32,630 nucleotides of DNA from an uncultured Collinsella sp. GTDB lineage: Bacteria > Actinomycetota > Coriobacteriia > Coriobacteriales > Coriobacteriaceae. The translations under genes were made by a program, and so were the position numbers. The first letter of the stretch is position 1, and each line of letters begins with the position of its first letter. A model generated the notes under the pieces. The model worked only from the letters and a program-made list of their open reading frames with translations, made no database searches and was not told the DNA's origin. Shown here piece after piece: positions 7,741 to 16,007 of this stretch. Where the stretch lies: the NCBI GenBank assembly GCA_958436995.1, contig CAUBMI010000019.1:1-32630 (forward strand). The letters run 5' to 3'.

Positions 7741-8875
7741 AACAACCGAAACCGCGCTTGCCTGCATTCGCGAGGAAGTCGAGCGCGCGTTCTCGTCGGC
7801 GCCGGGCGCCGTGCTCGAAGCCGCGCTCTCCCGGATCGCGCCCGCAGACGAATGCGCCCGCGCCGCCGCGTACGCCGCGTGGGACTCCATCGCGCACCCC
7901 TTGGGGGGATTGGGCGACTTTGAAGACGCCGTCGCGTGTATCGCTGCAGCTCAGGGGAGCGCCGAGGTGGCCGAGTTTCCCCGTGCGCTCGCGGTATTCT
8001 TCTCCGACAACGGGGTCGTTGCCGAAGGCGTGTCGCAAAGCGGGCAAGACGTGACGCGAGCCGTCGCGCGCAACATGTGCGAGGGGGCCACGAGCGCCTG
8101 CCGCATGGCGGCGTTCGCGGGTGCCGAGGTCGTGCCCGTCGACGTGGGTATGGCCCGGGGTATAGAAGACACGCGCATGGTGCGCGCGAACGTGCGGCGG
8201 GGGAGCGGCAACATCGCGCACGGCCCCGCTATGTCTCGCGATGGGGCCGTGCGCGCGATCGAGGTCGGAATCGCCGTCGCGTGCGGGCTTGCCCGCACCG
8301 GCGTGCGCCTTCTCGCCGCGGGCGAGATGGGCATCGGCAACACGACCACCTCGGCGGCGGTGGCCGCAGTGCTCATTCGGGCGGAAGCGCGGAGCCTCGT
8401 CGGGCGCGGCGCGGGGCTCTCGGACGCCTCACTCGCGCGCAAGCGCGACGTGGTCGAGCACGCTATCGACGCGAACTCGCCCGATCCCGCCGACCCGATC
8501 GACGTGCTTTCGAAGGTGGGCGGCTTCGACATTGCGGCGATGTGCGGCTTCTACCTGGGGGCCGCGGCCTCGAAGGCGCCGGCGCTCCTCGACGGGGTCA
8601 TATCCTGTACGGCGGCCCTGTGCGCAGCGCGCCTGTGCCCCAACGTCTTGGGCTACCTCGTGGGCACCCACGCATCAAGCGAACCCGCAAGCCAGGAGCT
8701 CCTTCGCGAGCTCGACTTAAAGGCACCCCTCGACGCAGGCATGCACTTGGGCGAGGGCGCGGGCGCCATGGCGTATCTGCCCCTTCTGGATTCGGCGCTG
8801 TGCGTGTACCGGGATGGGAAGACGTTCACGGCGACTGGTATGGCTGCTTACGAGCATTTCGAGGCCGGGAAATGA
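7733..8875 (+). CDS. cobT: Nicotinate-nucleotide:dimethylbenzimidazole phosphoribosyltransferase
   Basis: Makes the alpha-ribazole phosphate lower-ligand nucleotide from nicotinate mononucleotide and a benzimidazole base. The 380-residue protein has the CobT signatures VFFSDNGVVAEGVSQSGQDVT, GEMGIGNTTTSAAVAAVL and, near the C-terminus, GMHLGEGAGAM. The Glu of the last motif (about residue 341) corresponds to the catalytic base known in this family. The ATG at 7733 follows an AGAGGAGA ribosome site and overlaps cbiA by 8 nt. Its stop overlaps the cobU start (ATGA). No gene for lower-ligand base synthesis (bluB or bzaA-F) is in the window, so the base may be imported or made elsewhere. Confidence 0.95.
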   Translation: MAETTETALACIREEVERAFSSAPGAVLEAALSRIAPADECARAAAYAAWDSIAHPLGGLGDFEDAVACIAAAQGSAEVAEFPRALAVFFSDNGVVAEGVSQSGQDVTRAVARNMCEGATSACRMAAFAGAEVVPVDVGMARGIEDTRMVRANVRRGSGNIAHGPAMSRDGAVRAIEVGIAVACGLARTGVRLLAAGEMGIGNTTTSAAVAAVLIRAEARSLVGRGAGLSDASLARKRDVVEHAIDANSPDPADPIDVLSKVGGFDIAAMCGFYLGAAASKAPALLDGVISCTAALCAARLCPNVLGYLVGTHASSEPASQELLRELDLKAPLDAGMHLGEGAGAMAYLPLLDSALCVYRDGKTFTATGMAAYEHFEAGK

Positions 8876-9420
8876 AGGTGACGCTCGTCATCGGCGCCGC
8901 CGCGAGCGGCAAGAGCGCCTACGCCGAGTCCCTGTGCCTCGGGCACGACGGCCCCCGCGTGTACCTCGCAACGATGGAGCCCTTCGGGGAAGATGGCGCC
9001 CGCCGTATCGCGCGCCATCGGGCGCTGCGCGAGGGCAAGGGGTTTTCTACCCTCGAGTGCACGCGTGACGTGGGCGCCGCAGTGCCCGGGCTTCCGCGCG
9101 GCTGCACGCTTCTTTTGGAGGACGTGGGCAACCTGTTTGCGAACGAGCTCTTCGCGGAAGGCGGCTTGTCCCCGCGTGACCCTGACGCTGTGGCGCGCGA
9201 GGTGCTCGGAGGCATTGAACGGCTCGCTCAGGCCGCTGCGTATACGGTGGTGGTCACCGTCGACGTGTTCGCCGATGGGATGCGCTACGATGAAGGGACC
9301 GAGGCATGGAGGCGCGCGCTCGCGCGCGTGAACGCGGGTGTGGCGGCGCTGGCCGACCGCGCAGTCGAAGTGGTATGCGGGATTCCCGTGTGGATGAAAG
9401 GCGAAGGACCTACAAGGTGA
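8872..9420 (+). CDS. cobU: Adenosylcobinamide kinase / adenosylcobinamide-phosphate guanylyltransferase
   Basis: Phosphorylates adenosylcobinamide and transfers GMP to give AdoCbi-GDP for nucleotide-loop assembly. The 182-residue protein carries the P-loop GAAASGKS (residues 8-15), VYLATMEPFGEDGARRIARH with a His (about residue 49) in the position of the known GMP-accepting histidine of CobU, and LLLEDVGNLFANELF. It ends in a CGIPVWMKG segment. The P-loop is Ala-rich (GAAASGKS) where many family members have GGxRSGKS. ATGA overlap with cobT and GTGA overlap with cobS. A second, shorter CobU-like domain occurs two genes downstream, so this complete copy is the likely working enzyme. Confidence 0.9.
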   Translation: MKVTLVIGAAASGKSAYAESLCLGHDGPRVYLATMEPFGEDGARRIARHRALREGKGFSTLECTRDVGAAVPGLPRGCTLLLEDVGNLFANELFAEGGLSPRDPDAVAREVLGGIERLAQAAAYTVVVTVDVFADGMRYDEGTEAWRRALARVNAGVAALADRAVEVVCGIPVWMKGEGPTR

Positions 9421-10184
9421 AGATAGTAGAGGCAATCGGCGCGGCGTTCGGAACGTTCTCGCGTATCCCCGTTCCGAAATCGGCCTGGACCGATTTCGGG
9501 TCAACCCATGCGCTTGCCGCGTTTCCCCTGGTGGGCCTTGCGGAAGGCTTCCTCATGACGGCGTGGGGGTACGTGGCGAACCTGCTCGGCGTGCCCGCGA
9601 CCATCGTCGCGGCCGTGCTCGTGGCGCTGCCTGTGGCGGTGACGGGAGGCATCCACCTAGACGGGCTCTGCGACACCTCCGATGCGCTTGCAAGTTGGGC
9701 CCCGCGCGAGCGAAAGCTCGAGATCATGCACGACCCGCGGGCGGGCGCCTTCGGGGTCATCGGTGTTGTTGTGTACCTTATTCTGCAGTTTTCCCTTTTC
9801 ACCGCGCTGCCGCTTACGGCGGGGGCGTTCCTCGCACTTCTGTGCTCGCTCGTGTTCTCCCGCTCGCTTTCGGGGCTCGCCGTTGAATGCTGGTCTGCCG
9901 CGCGGGCGGACGGCATGGCCGCGGGGCTCTCGCCTGCGAAGAAGCGCGCGGCGATCGTCGTGCCGCTTTGCGCTTTCACTGCGGCTTCGGCTGCAGGGAT
10001 GGTCGCGTGCGCTCAGGCCGTCGGCGCCCTTATGGCGGTGGCGGGGCTTTTGGCGCTCGCGTGGTACCGCCATGTTGCTCTGTCCCGCTTCGGCGGAGTG
10101 ACGGGGGATTTGGCCGGATGGTTTCTGCAATGGGCCGAGCTCGCGATGCTTGCCATGCTGGTGGCGGGGGGCATGCTCCTATGA
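9417..10184 (+). CDS. cobS: Adenosylcobinamide-GDP ribazoletransferase (cobalamin synthase)
   Basis: Integral membrane enzyme that joins AdoCbi-GDP to alpha-ribazole (phosphate), the last joining step of B12 synthesis. The 255-residue protein is mostly hydrophobic, with several predicted membrane segments. It shows FGTFSRIPVPKSAWTDF near the N-terminus, the family signature GGIHLDGLCDTSDALASW, and the metal-binding-type KLEIMHDPRAGAFGVIGVV. It also has RFGGVTGDLAGWFLQWAEL near the C-terminus. The GTG at 9417 overlaps the cobU stop (GTGA) and gives the normal family N-terminus; starts further upstream would lie inside cobU. The stop overlaps the next gene's ATG (ATGA). Confidence 0.93.
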   Translation: MKIVEAIGAAFGTFSRIPVPKSAWTDFGSTHALAAFPLVGLAEGFLMTAWGYVANLLGVPATIVAAVLVALPVAVTGGIHLDGLCDTSDALASWAPRERKLEIMHDPRAGAFGVIGVVVYLILQFSLFTALPLTAGAFLALLCSLVFSRSLSGLAVECWSAARADGMAAGLSPAKKRAAIVVPLCAFTAASAAGMVACAQAVGALMAVAGLLALAWYRHVALSRFGGVTGDLAGWFLQWAELAMLAMLVAGGMLL

Positions 10185-11182
10185 TGCTCGTGGTAGGTGG
10201 CGCGCATTCGGGGAAGAGGACCTTCGTGCGCGAAAAGCTCGGGTTCGCGGCGGACGATTTCGTCGACGCGGCGCAGTTTGCGGAGGGCGGCGTGCCCGCG
10301 GCTTTTGCCGGCCGTGTCGCTTACCGTGCTGAGGAACTCGTACGCGCGCTCGACGCTGACCGGGCGCTCGAGCGGCTGATCGGCTTCGACGCAGTGATTC
10401 TGCCCTTGGTCGGCTCGGGGGTCGTCCCCATGAGTGCGGAAGACGCCCAATGGCGCGAGCGCGCGGGGCGCCTGGGATGCGCGCTCGCTGCGCGCGCCGA
10501 CGTCGTCGTGCGCATGACGTGCGGGATTCCCCAGGTCATCAAAGGAAACCTTGCCGATGCACCTCGAGGGACGCAGGGCGCGGGTGCGCCTTTGGAAGTC
10601 GTCTTCGTGCGCCATGGTGCCACGGCGGGCACGGAAGACCATCGCTACAGCGGGGCGGGCACCGACGAGCCCCTGTCGAGTGCGGGCGAGCGCGCTTTGC
10701 GCGACCTCGCGTGCGATCGTGACGTGTTCCGTGTTATCACGAGCGGCATGGCCCGCACCGACCAGACGGCGCGCATCCTCTTCCCGAACGCGGAGCTTAT
10801 GGCGTGCCCCGGTCTGCGCGAGATGGATTTCGGCGACTTCGAGGGGCGAAGCGCCGCCGAGCTTAAAGAGGATGCGCGCTATCGCGCCTGGGTAGACTCC
10901 TGGTGCGAGACGCGCTGCCCGCATGGCGAGGGCAAGAGCGATTTCACCCGCCGCGTCATCGCGGCGTTTCGGGAGGCGTGCGAATCGGAGCGCGCCCAGG
11001 GGAGTGGGCGCGCCGTCTTCGTCGTTCACGCGGGTACCGTGAAAGCGCTGCTCTCCGAGCTAGCTGTCCCGAAAATGGGATACTTCGACGTGCATACCGA
11101 GCCGGGCGGCGCATGGGCCGCCACTTGGGATGGGCGCTGCCTTCGCGACGTTCGCCCCGCTTCGGGGGGCGATGCCCGGTGA
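10181..11182 (+). CDS. Fusion of a short CobU-like domain with a CobC-like histidine phosphatase
   Basis: A 333-residue two-domain protein. Residues 1 to about 130 resemble the short CobU-like proteins of some anaerobes: P-loop VVGGAHSGKR (about 4-13), VGSGVVPMSAEDAQWRERAG and VVRMTCGIPQVIKG. The segment carrying the GMP-accepting His of full CobU is absent. Residues of about 138-330 are a phosphoglycerate-mutase-fold phosphatase: VVFVRHGAT (His about 145), LREMDFGDFEG and FVVHAGT (His about 283). This resembles CobC, which removes phosphate from alpha-ribazole phosphate. The ATG at 10181 overlaps the cobS stop (ATGA). The phosphatase role is a good inference; the role of the N-terminal half is open. 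It could be a second cobinamide kinase or a regulatory nucleotide-binding module. Confidence 0.8.
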   Translation: MMLVVGGAHSGKRTFVREKLGFAADDFVDAAQFAEGGVPAAFAGRVAYRAEELVRALDADRALERLIGFDAVILPLVGSGVVPMSAEDAQWRERAGRLGCALAARADVVVRMTCGIPQVIKGNLADAPRGTQGAGAPLEVVFVRHGATAGTEDHRYSGAGTDEPLSSAGERALRDLACDRDVFRVITSGMARTDQTARILFPNAELMACPGLREMDFGDFEGRSAAELKEDARYRAWVDSWCETRCPHGEGKSDFTRRVIAAFREACESERAQGSGRAVFVVHAGTVKALLSELAVPKMGYFDVHTEPGGAWAATWDGRCLRDVRPASGGDAR

Positions 11183-12156
11183 TGACGATTCTTGCCGTCG
11201 CCGCCGGGTTCGCGGCCGACCTTGCCTTCGGCGACCCGCGCTGGCTTCCCCATCCCGTCGTCGCCATGGGGCGCGCGATCACGTGGGCCGAAGGCCGCCT
11301 GCGGGGCGCATTCCCGCAAACGTCCGCGGGCACGCGCGCCGCAGGGCTTGTGCTTGCCGTGGCGCTTCCGCTTGCGTGTGGGCTTTTGACCTGGGGAATC
11401 CTGCATCTTTGCGGCATGGTTCACTCCGGCTTGCGCTTCGTGGCCGAGGCATGGGCGAGCTATCAGATTCTCGCGGCATGCGAGCTGCGCCGCCAGAGCC
11501 TGGCCGTGGCCCGCGCGTTCTCGAAGGGCGGCCTTGTCGCGGCGCGCGAAGCCGTCGGGCTCATCGTGGGACGCGACACGTCTGTTCTCGACGAGCAGGG
11601 CGTCGCGCGCGCCGCTGTGGAAACGGTGGCGGAGAACGCGAGCGACGGCGTCATCGCGCCGCTTTTCTACCTTATGATCGGGGGTGCGCCCTTGGGCATG
11701 GCGTACAAGGCGGTGAACACGCTCGACAGCATGGTGGGCTACAAAAACGAGCGCTACATCGACCTCGGCTGCGCTTCGGCGCGCCTCGACGATGCGCTGA
11801 ACTGGATTCCCTCGCGCTTATCGGCTCTGCTCATGATCGCCGTGTGCCCGATCGTCGGGCTCGACGCGCGCGGGGCTGCGCGCATCTGGCGCCGCGACAG
11901 GCGTCGCCATGCGAGCCCGAACGCGGCGCAGACCGAGTCAGCGTGCGCGGGCGCGCTCGGGCTGCGCCTGGCAGGACCCGCGGTGTATTTCGGCAAGCTC
12001 GTTGAGAAACCGACGATAGGAGACGCGTCCCGCGAAATCCAGTGGGGCGACATCGCCCGGGCGACAAGGCTCATGCTCGCTGCGTCCGTATGCGCGCTCG
12101 TCGTCTTCGGCGCCGCGCGCGCGGCGGTCGTGCTCGCCGTGGGGGCGATGGCATGA
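11182..12156 (+). CDS. cbiB: Adenosylcobinamide-phosphate synthase (CbiB)
   Basis: Membrane protein that attaches the aminopropanol (phosphate) arm to adenosylcobyric acid. The 324-residue protein starts AVAAGFAADLAFGDPRWLPH, with HPVVAMGRAI following, then VAETVAENASDGVIAPLFYL and AYKAVNTLDSMVGYKNERY, which are strong CbiB signatures. It has several hydrophobic membrane stretches. The ATG at 11182 overlaps the preceding stop (TGATG); a GTG one codon earlier is possible. The end overlaps cobD (ATGA). Its substrate partner, aminopropanol phosphate, is supplied by the CobD encoded next. Confidence 0.94.
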   Translation: MTILAVAAGFAADLAFGDPRWLPHPVVAMGRAITWAEGRLRGAFPQTSAGTRAAGLVLAVALPLACGLLTWGILHLCGMVHSGLRFVAEAWASYQILAACELRRQSLAVARAFSKGGLVAAREAVGLIVGRDTSVLDEQGVARAAVETVAENASDGVIAPLFYLMIGGAPLGMAYKAVNTLDSMVGYKNERYIDLGCASARLDDALNWIPSRLSALLMIAVCPIVGLDARGAARIWRRDRRRHASPNAAQTESACAGALGLRLAGPAVYFGKLVEKPTIGDASREIQWGDIARATRLMLAASVCALVVFGAARAAVVLAVGAMA

Positions 12157-13361
12157 GGGAAGACCACGCCGCGCCTCGGGCTGCCGGGGGAATCCTGCGC
12201 GCCCGTACGCATGGGGGCAGCGCGCAATCGCTCGGCATCGCTTGCGAAGGGGGCGCCTCCGACCTCATCGACTTCTCGGTGAACGTGAATCCGGCAGGCC
12301 CCTCGCCGCGCGCCGTCGCCGCAGCTTGTAAGGCGCTTTCTCGAATCGACGCCTACCCCGATAGGGAAAGCCGCGCCCTCGTTCGCGCCCTAGCGCGTGC
12401 CCAGGGCATTCCCGAAGATACTATCGTCTGCGGCGCGGGCGCGTCCGACATCATCTGGCGGCTCGCCGCGGCGGTGCGCCCGAAACGCATCGTCGTGTGC
12501 GCGCCGACGTTCTCTGAATATTCGGAGGCGGCATCGTACTACGGCGCATGCGTGCAGGAGTTCCCGCTCTCCGAAGCGGACGACTTCGACGTGCCCGCCT
12601 CCTTCGCCCGCGCGATCGAGGGGCCGGGAGACGTGGCGTACCTCTGCAATCCGAACAACCCGACGGGGCGCCTCGTCGACCCCAGCGTGATCGAGGCCGC
12701 GGCTTGCCGCTGCGAGCAGGTGGGCGCGCTGCTCGTCGTGGACGAGTGCTTCCTCGGATTTGCGCCCGACGCCCGCGAAAGGAGCGTGGCCGCACGCGCC
12801 GCGTGTTCGCGCCATGTGGCCGTGCTCTCCGCGTTCACCAAGCTCTACGGAATGGCGGGGTTGCGGTTGGGATATCTGATCAGCGGAAACGCCCAACTCA
12901 TCGAGGGGATTCGCCGGGCGGGGCAGGCGTGGCCCGTCTCCTCGGTCGCCGAGGCCGCGGGCATCGCCGCCCTGGAAGACGTCGAATACGTCTCGCGCAC
13001 GCGCGACGTATTGGCGGGCGAGCGAGCGTGGCTTTCCCACGAGCTCTCCTCGCTCGGGCTTTCCGTCGTGCCGTCGGATGCGAACTTCCTTTTAGTCCGC
13101 ACGCCGGCGAAAGACATCCCCGAGCGCCTGTATAATCAGGGTGTTTTGGTCCGCACGTGCGACTCGTTTTCGGTGCTGTCCCGTTTCTGGTGCCGCGTCG
13201 CGGTGCGCACGCACAAGGAGAACGCCCGGCTTGCGATGGCGTTCAGCCGCGCGCTTCGGGCGGAAGGTGCATCGGGCGAAGGCGAACCCGACGAACGGGG
13301 CGGCGCTATGGCGGGCGCGGATGGCCGAGGCTTGGCGAAGGAGGTCGATACCCGTGGGTAG
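12153..13361 (+). CDS. cobD: L-threonine-O-3-phosphate decarboxylase
   Basis: PLP enzyme that makes (R)-1-amino-2-propanol phosphate for the CbiB step. The 402-residue protein has class I/II aminotransferase features: HGGS near the N-terminus, DFSVNVNPAGPSP, CNPNNPTGRLV, VVDECFLGF and SAFTKLYGMAGLRLGY, where the Lys (about residue 230) should carry PLP. It ends with about 35 residues rich in Gly, Glu and Asp that go beyond the usual family end. That tail overlaps the cbiP ribosome site and start. A plain histidinol-phosphate aminotransferase is the main alternative, but its position between cbiB and cbiP makes CobD far more likely. Confidence 0.9.
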   Translation: MREDHAAPRAAGGILRARTHGGSAQSLGIACEGGASDLIDFSVNVNPAGPSPRAVAAACKALSRIDAYPDRESRALVRALARAQGIPEDTIVCGAGASDIIWRLAAAVRPKRIVVCAPTFSEYSEAASYYGACVQEFPLSEADDFDVPASFARAIEGPGDVAYLCNPNNPTGRLVDPSVIEAAACRCEQVGALLVVDECFLGFAPDARERSVAARAACSRHVAVLSAFTKLYGMAGLRLGYLISGNAQLIEGIRRAGQAWPVSSVAEAAGIAALEDVEYVSRTRDVLAGERAWLSHELSSLGLSVVPSDANFLLVRTPAKDIPERLYNQGVLVRTCDSFSVLSRFWCRVAVRTHKENARLAMAFSRALRAEGASGEGEPDERGGAMAGADGRGLAKEVDTRG

Positions 13362-14853
13362 GGCCAAGCCCATCATGATCCAGGGCACCATGTCGAACGC
13401 GGGGAAGAGCCTGCTTGCGGCGGGGCTGTGCCGCGTGCTTTCGCAGGACGGCCTGCGCGTGACTCCCTTCAAGAGCCAGAACATGGCACTCAACAGCGGT
13501 GTCACTGCCGACGGGCTCGAGATGGGGCGCGCCCAGATCATGCAGGCCGAGGCGTGCGGCATCCCGCCCGACGTGCGCATGAACCCCATCCTGCTCAAGC
13601 CCGAAAGCGGCCACCGAAGCCAGCTCATCGTGGCCGGCAAGGCGCAGGGAGCCTTCGCTGCGAGGGACTACTTCGCGCGAAAGAAGGCGCTCATGCCGCA
13701 GATTTTGGAGGCGTTCGATTCGCTCGCGGAGGAAAACGACGTCATCGTCATCGAGGGCGCCGGCAGCCCCGCCGAAATCAACCTTGCCGAAAATGACATC
13801 GTCAACATGGGGCTCGCGCGCGCCGTGTCCTCCCCCGTGCTGCTTGCGGGCGACATCGACCCGGGCGGGGTATTTGCCCAGCTCTACGGCACGGTCGCGC
13901 TCCTTGCGCCCGAGGACCGCGCGCTTTTGCGGGGGCTTGTGGTGAACAAGTTCCGCGGCGATGTGGAAATCCTGCGCCCGGGTTTGGCCCCGCTCGAGAA
14001 GATGTGCGGAGTTCCCGTCGTGGGTATCGTGCCGTATCTTACGCTCGACCTTGACGACGAGGACTCGCTCGCGCCGCGCCTATCTGCCCGCGAGGCGCGC
14101 GGCGTCATCGACGTCGCCGTCGTGCGCCTTCCGCATTTGTCGAATTTCACCGACTTCGACCCGCTTTCGCGCGTGCCCGGCGTGGGCGTGCGCTACGTTT
14201 CCTCGACGACCGATCTGGGCCGACCCGACCTGGTGGTGCTTCCCGGCTCGAAGACTACGCTCGACGACGCGCGCTGGCTTGCGGCTAGCGGCATCGGAGC
14301 CTGTGTACGCGCGCTTTCGGGCGCGGGCACGCCGGTGCTCGGCATATGCGGAGGCTACCAGCTTTTGGGAGACGAGCTTTCCGACCCGCACGGCAGGGAA
14401 GGCGCTGGCACCGCGCGCGGGCTCGGGCTCATCCCTGCAAGTACGGTGTTCAAGGAGGAAAAGCGCCTCGCCCAGTCGGAGCTGCGCATCACGGGCGCCC
14501 AAGGCGCGTTCTCGGTGTTGAACGGCATGATGGCGCGCGGGTACGAGATTCACGACGGCGAAACGACCGTCTCCTGCGCCCCTGCGGGCACGATTGGCGG
14601 CAAACCGGAAGGCGCGGCCTGCGGTAACGTGTTCGGAACCTATCTCCACGGCCTGTTCGACGAACCGGGGGTGGCGCTCGCCCTCGCGCGCTCGCTCGCG
14701 CGCATGCGCGGCCTGCCCGAGAGCGTCGTGGGTGACGCGGGCGCGGCGTCCGCGGCCGATCACCGTGCGCGTGAGTTCGACCGCCTGGCCGACGTCGTGC
14801 GCGGGGCGCTCGACATGGAGTATGTCTACCGCATTATCGAGGAGGGCGTATGA
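13354..14853 (+). CDS. cbiP: Cobyric acid synthase
   Basis: Glutamine-dependent amidation of the b, d, e and g side chains of adenosylcobyrinic a,c-diamide. The 499-residue protein begins KPIMIQGTMSNAGKSLLAAG (P-loop), then PFKSQNMALNSGVTADGLEM and VIEGAGSPAEINL. The C-terminal glutamine amidotransferase domain has VLPGSKTTLDD and LGICGGYQLLG (Cys about 332), with TYLHGLFDEPG near the end. I use the GTG at 13354, since it has a strong AAGGAGGT site just upstream (about 13338-13345) and overlaps the cobD stop by 8 nt. The end overlaps the cobO ATG (ATGA). Length matches CbiP. Confidence 0.95.
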   Translation: MGRAKPIMIQGTMSNAGKSLLAAGLCRVLSQDGLRVTPFKSQNMALNSGVTADGLEMGRAQIMQAEACGIPPDVRMNPILLKPESGHRSQLIVAGKAQGAFAARDYFARKKALMPQILEAFDSLAEENDVIVIEGAGSPAEINLAENDIVNMGLARAVSSPVLLAGDIDPGGVFAQLYGTVALLAPEDRALLRGLVVNKFRGDVEILRPGLAPLEKMCGVPVVGIVPYLTLDLDDEDSLAPRLSAREARGVIDVAVVRLPHLSNFTDFDPLSRVPGVGVRYVSSTTDLGRPDLVVLPGSKTTLDDARWLAASGIGACVRALSGAGTPVLGICGGYQLLGDELSDPHGREGAGTARGLGLIPASTVFKEEKRLAQSELRITGAQGAFSVLNGMMARGYEIHDGETTVSCAPAGTIGGKPEGAACGNVFGTYLHGLFDEPGVALALARSLARMRGLPESVVGDAGAASAADHRAREFDRLADVVRGALDMEYVYRIIEEGV

Positions 14854-15365
14854 TCCACGTGTATCATGGCGACGGCAAAGGCAAGACCACGGCGGCGATG
14901 GGCCTCGCCCTTCGCATGCTCGCTGCAGGCCGCCGCGTCGTCGTCGTACAGTTCCTGAAAGACGGCGAAAGCGGGGAGGTGCGCCTGCTCGCTGAGCATT
15001 TCGGCGTGCCCGTGTTCGCGGGGAAGGCGTCGGACAAGTTTACCTGGTCGATGACGTCGGAAGAACTTGCCGCGACGTGCGAGCTGCACGATGGGAACCT
15101 CGCTTCCGCGCTCGTCGAGCTCGAGGGCGCGCAAGAGGGACTGCTCGTGCTCGACGAGGCGCTCGACGCGCTTTCGAAGGGGCTTGTCGACGAGGCGCTC
15201 GTGGACCGCGCACTCGATATGTCCGCGCTCGGCGTCGAAGTAGTGCTCACCGGGCGCGCGCCTTCCCGCAAGATCGTGGAGAAGGCCGACTACATAACCG
15301 AGATGCGGTGCGAGAAACACCCCTACGAGCAGGGGATATGTGCAAGGGAAGGAGTGGAGTACTAG
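14850..15365 (+). CDS. cobO: Corrinoid adenosyltransferase, CobO/BtuR type
   Basis: ATP:co(I)rrinoid adenosyltransferase, which adds the upper adenosyl ligand. The 171-residue protein has the N-terminal P-loop VYHGDGKGKTTAAMGLALRM, VVVVQFLKDGESGEV and LLVLDEALDALSKGLVDEA, followed by VVLTGRAPSRKIVEKADYIT. All are typical of the CobO/CobA(BtuR) family rather than PduO or EutT. The ATG overlaps the cbiP stop (ATGA). The stop directly abuts the ATG of cbiC. The protein is at the short end of the family, lacking the usual N-terminal arm before the P-loop, as in other short anaerobe versions. Confidence 0.93.
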   Translation: MIHVYHGDGKGKTTAAMGLALRMLAAGRRVVVVQFLKDGESGEVRLLAEHFGVPVFAGKASDKFTWSMTSEELAATCELHDGNLASALVELEGAQEGLLVLDEALDALSKGLVDEALVDRALDMSALGVEVVLTGRAPSRKIVEKADYITEMRCEKHPYEQGICAREGVEY

Positions 15366-16007
15366 ATGGATTCCAAGGAGATGGCGCCCGGCGACATCGA
15401 GCGGCGCAGCTTCGAGATCATCACCGAAGAGCTCGGCGGCCGCACGTTCCCGCCGCTCGAAGAGCCCGTCGTGAAGCGCGTCATCCACACCACTGCCGAC
15501 TTCTCGTACGCCGATTCCCTCGTGTTCACCCATGACGCCGCGCACTGTGCGCTCGACGCACTGCGCGCAGGGGCCACGGTGCTCACCGACACGAACATGG
15601 CGCTCGCAGGCATAAGCAAGCCCGCGCTCGAGAAGCTCGGCTGCAAGGCCGTGTGCTACATGGCCGACCCTGAAGTTGCCGCGGCTGCGCGCGCCGCGGG
15701 CACGACTCGTGCCGTTGCGAGCATGGACAAAGCTAGCGGCATCGAGGGTCCGCTCATCGTGGCCGTCGGCAACGCTCCCACAGCACTTCTGCGCCTCGCC
15801 GAGCTCATGGACGCGGGGAATATCGCGCCCGCGCTCGTCGTTGGGGTGCCGGTCGGGTTTGTGAACGTGGTCGAGGCGAAAGAGGAGCTACTCGCACGAC
15901 GCGTGCCGGCCATCGTCGCGAGGGGTCGCAAGGGCGGCTCGACCGTGGCGGCTGCCATTATGAACGCGCTGCTCTACCAGATCACGCGCCCAGGCGGCCC
16001 GAAGTGA
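15366..16007 (+). CDS. cbiC: Cobalt-precorrin-8 methylmutase
   Basis: Moves the C-11 methyl group to C-12, giving cobyrinate. The 213-residue protein shows DIERRSFEIITEEL at the N-terminus, VKRVIHTTADFSYADSL with the catalytic-type His (about residue 41), TDTNMALAGISKPAL and VVGVPVGFVNVVEAKEEL, with RGRKGGSTVAAAIMNALLYQ at the end. These are clear CbiC/CobH signatures. The ATG abuts the cobO stop and the TGA overlaps the cbiJ GTG (GTGA). Placing a ring-modifying gene after the nucleotide-loop genes is unusual but harmless in a single transcript. Confidence 0.95.
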   Translation: MDSKEMAPGDIERRSFEIITEELGGRTFPPLEEPVVKRVIHTTADFSYADSLVFTHDAAHCALDALRAGATVLTDTNMALAGISKPALEKLGCKAVCYMADPEVAAAARAAGTTRAVASMDKASGIEGPLIVAVGNAPTALLRLAELMDAGNIAPALVVGVPVGFVNVVEAKEELLARRVPAIVARGRKGGSTVAAAIMNALLYQITRPGGPK

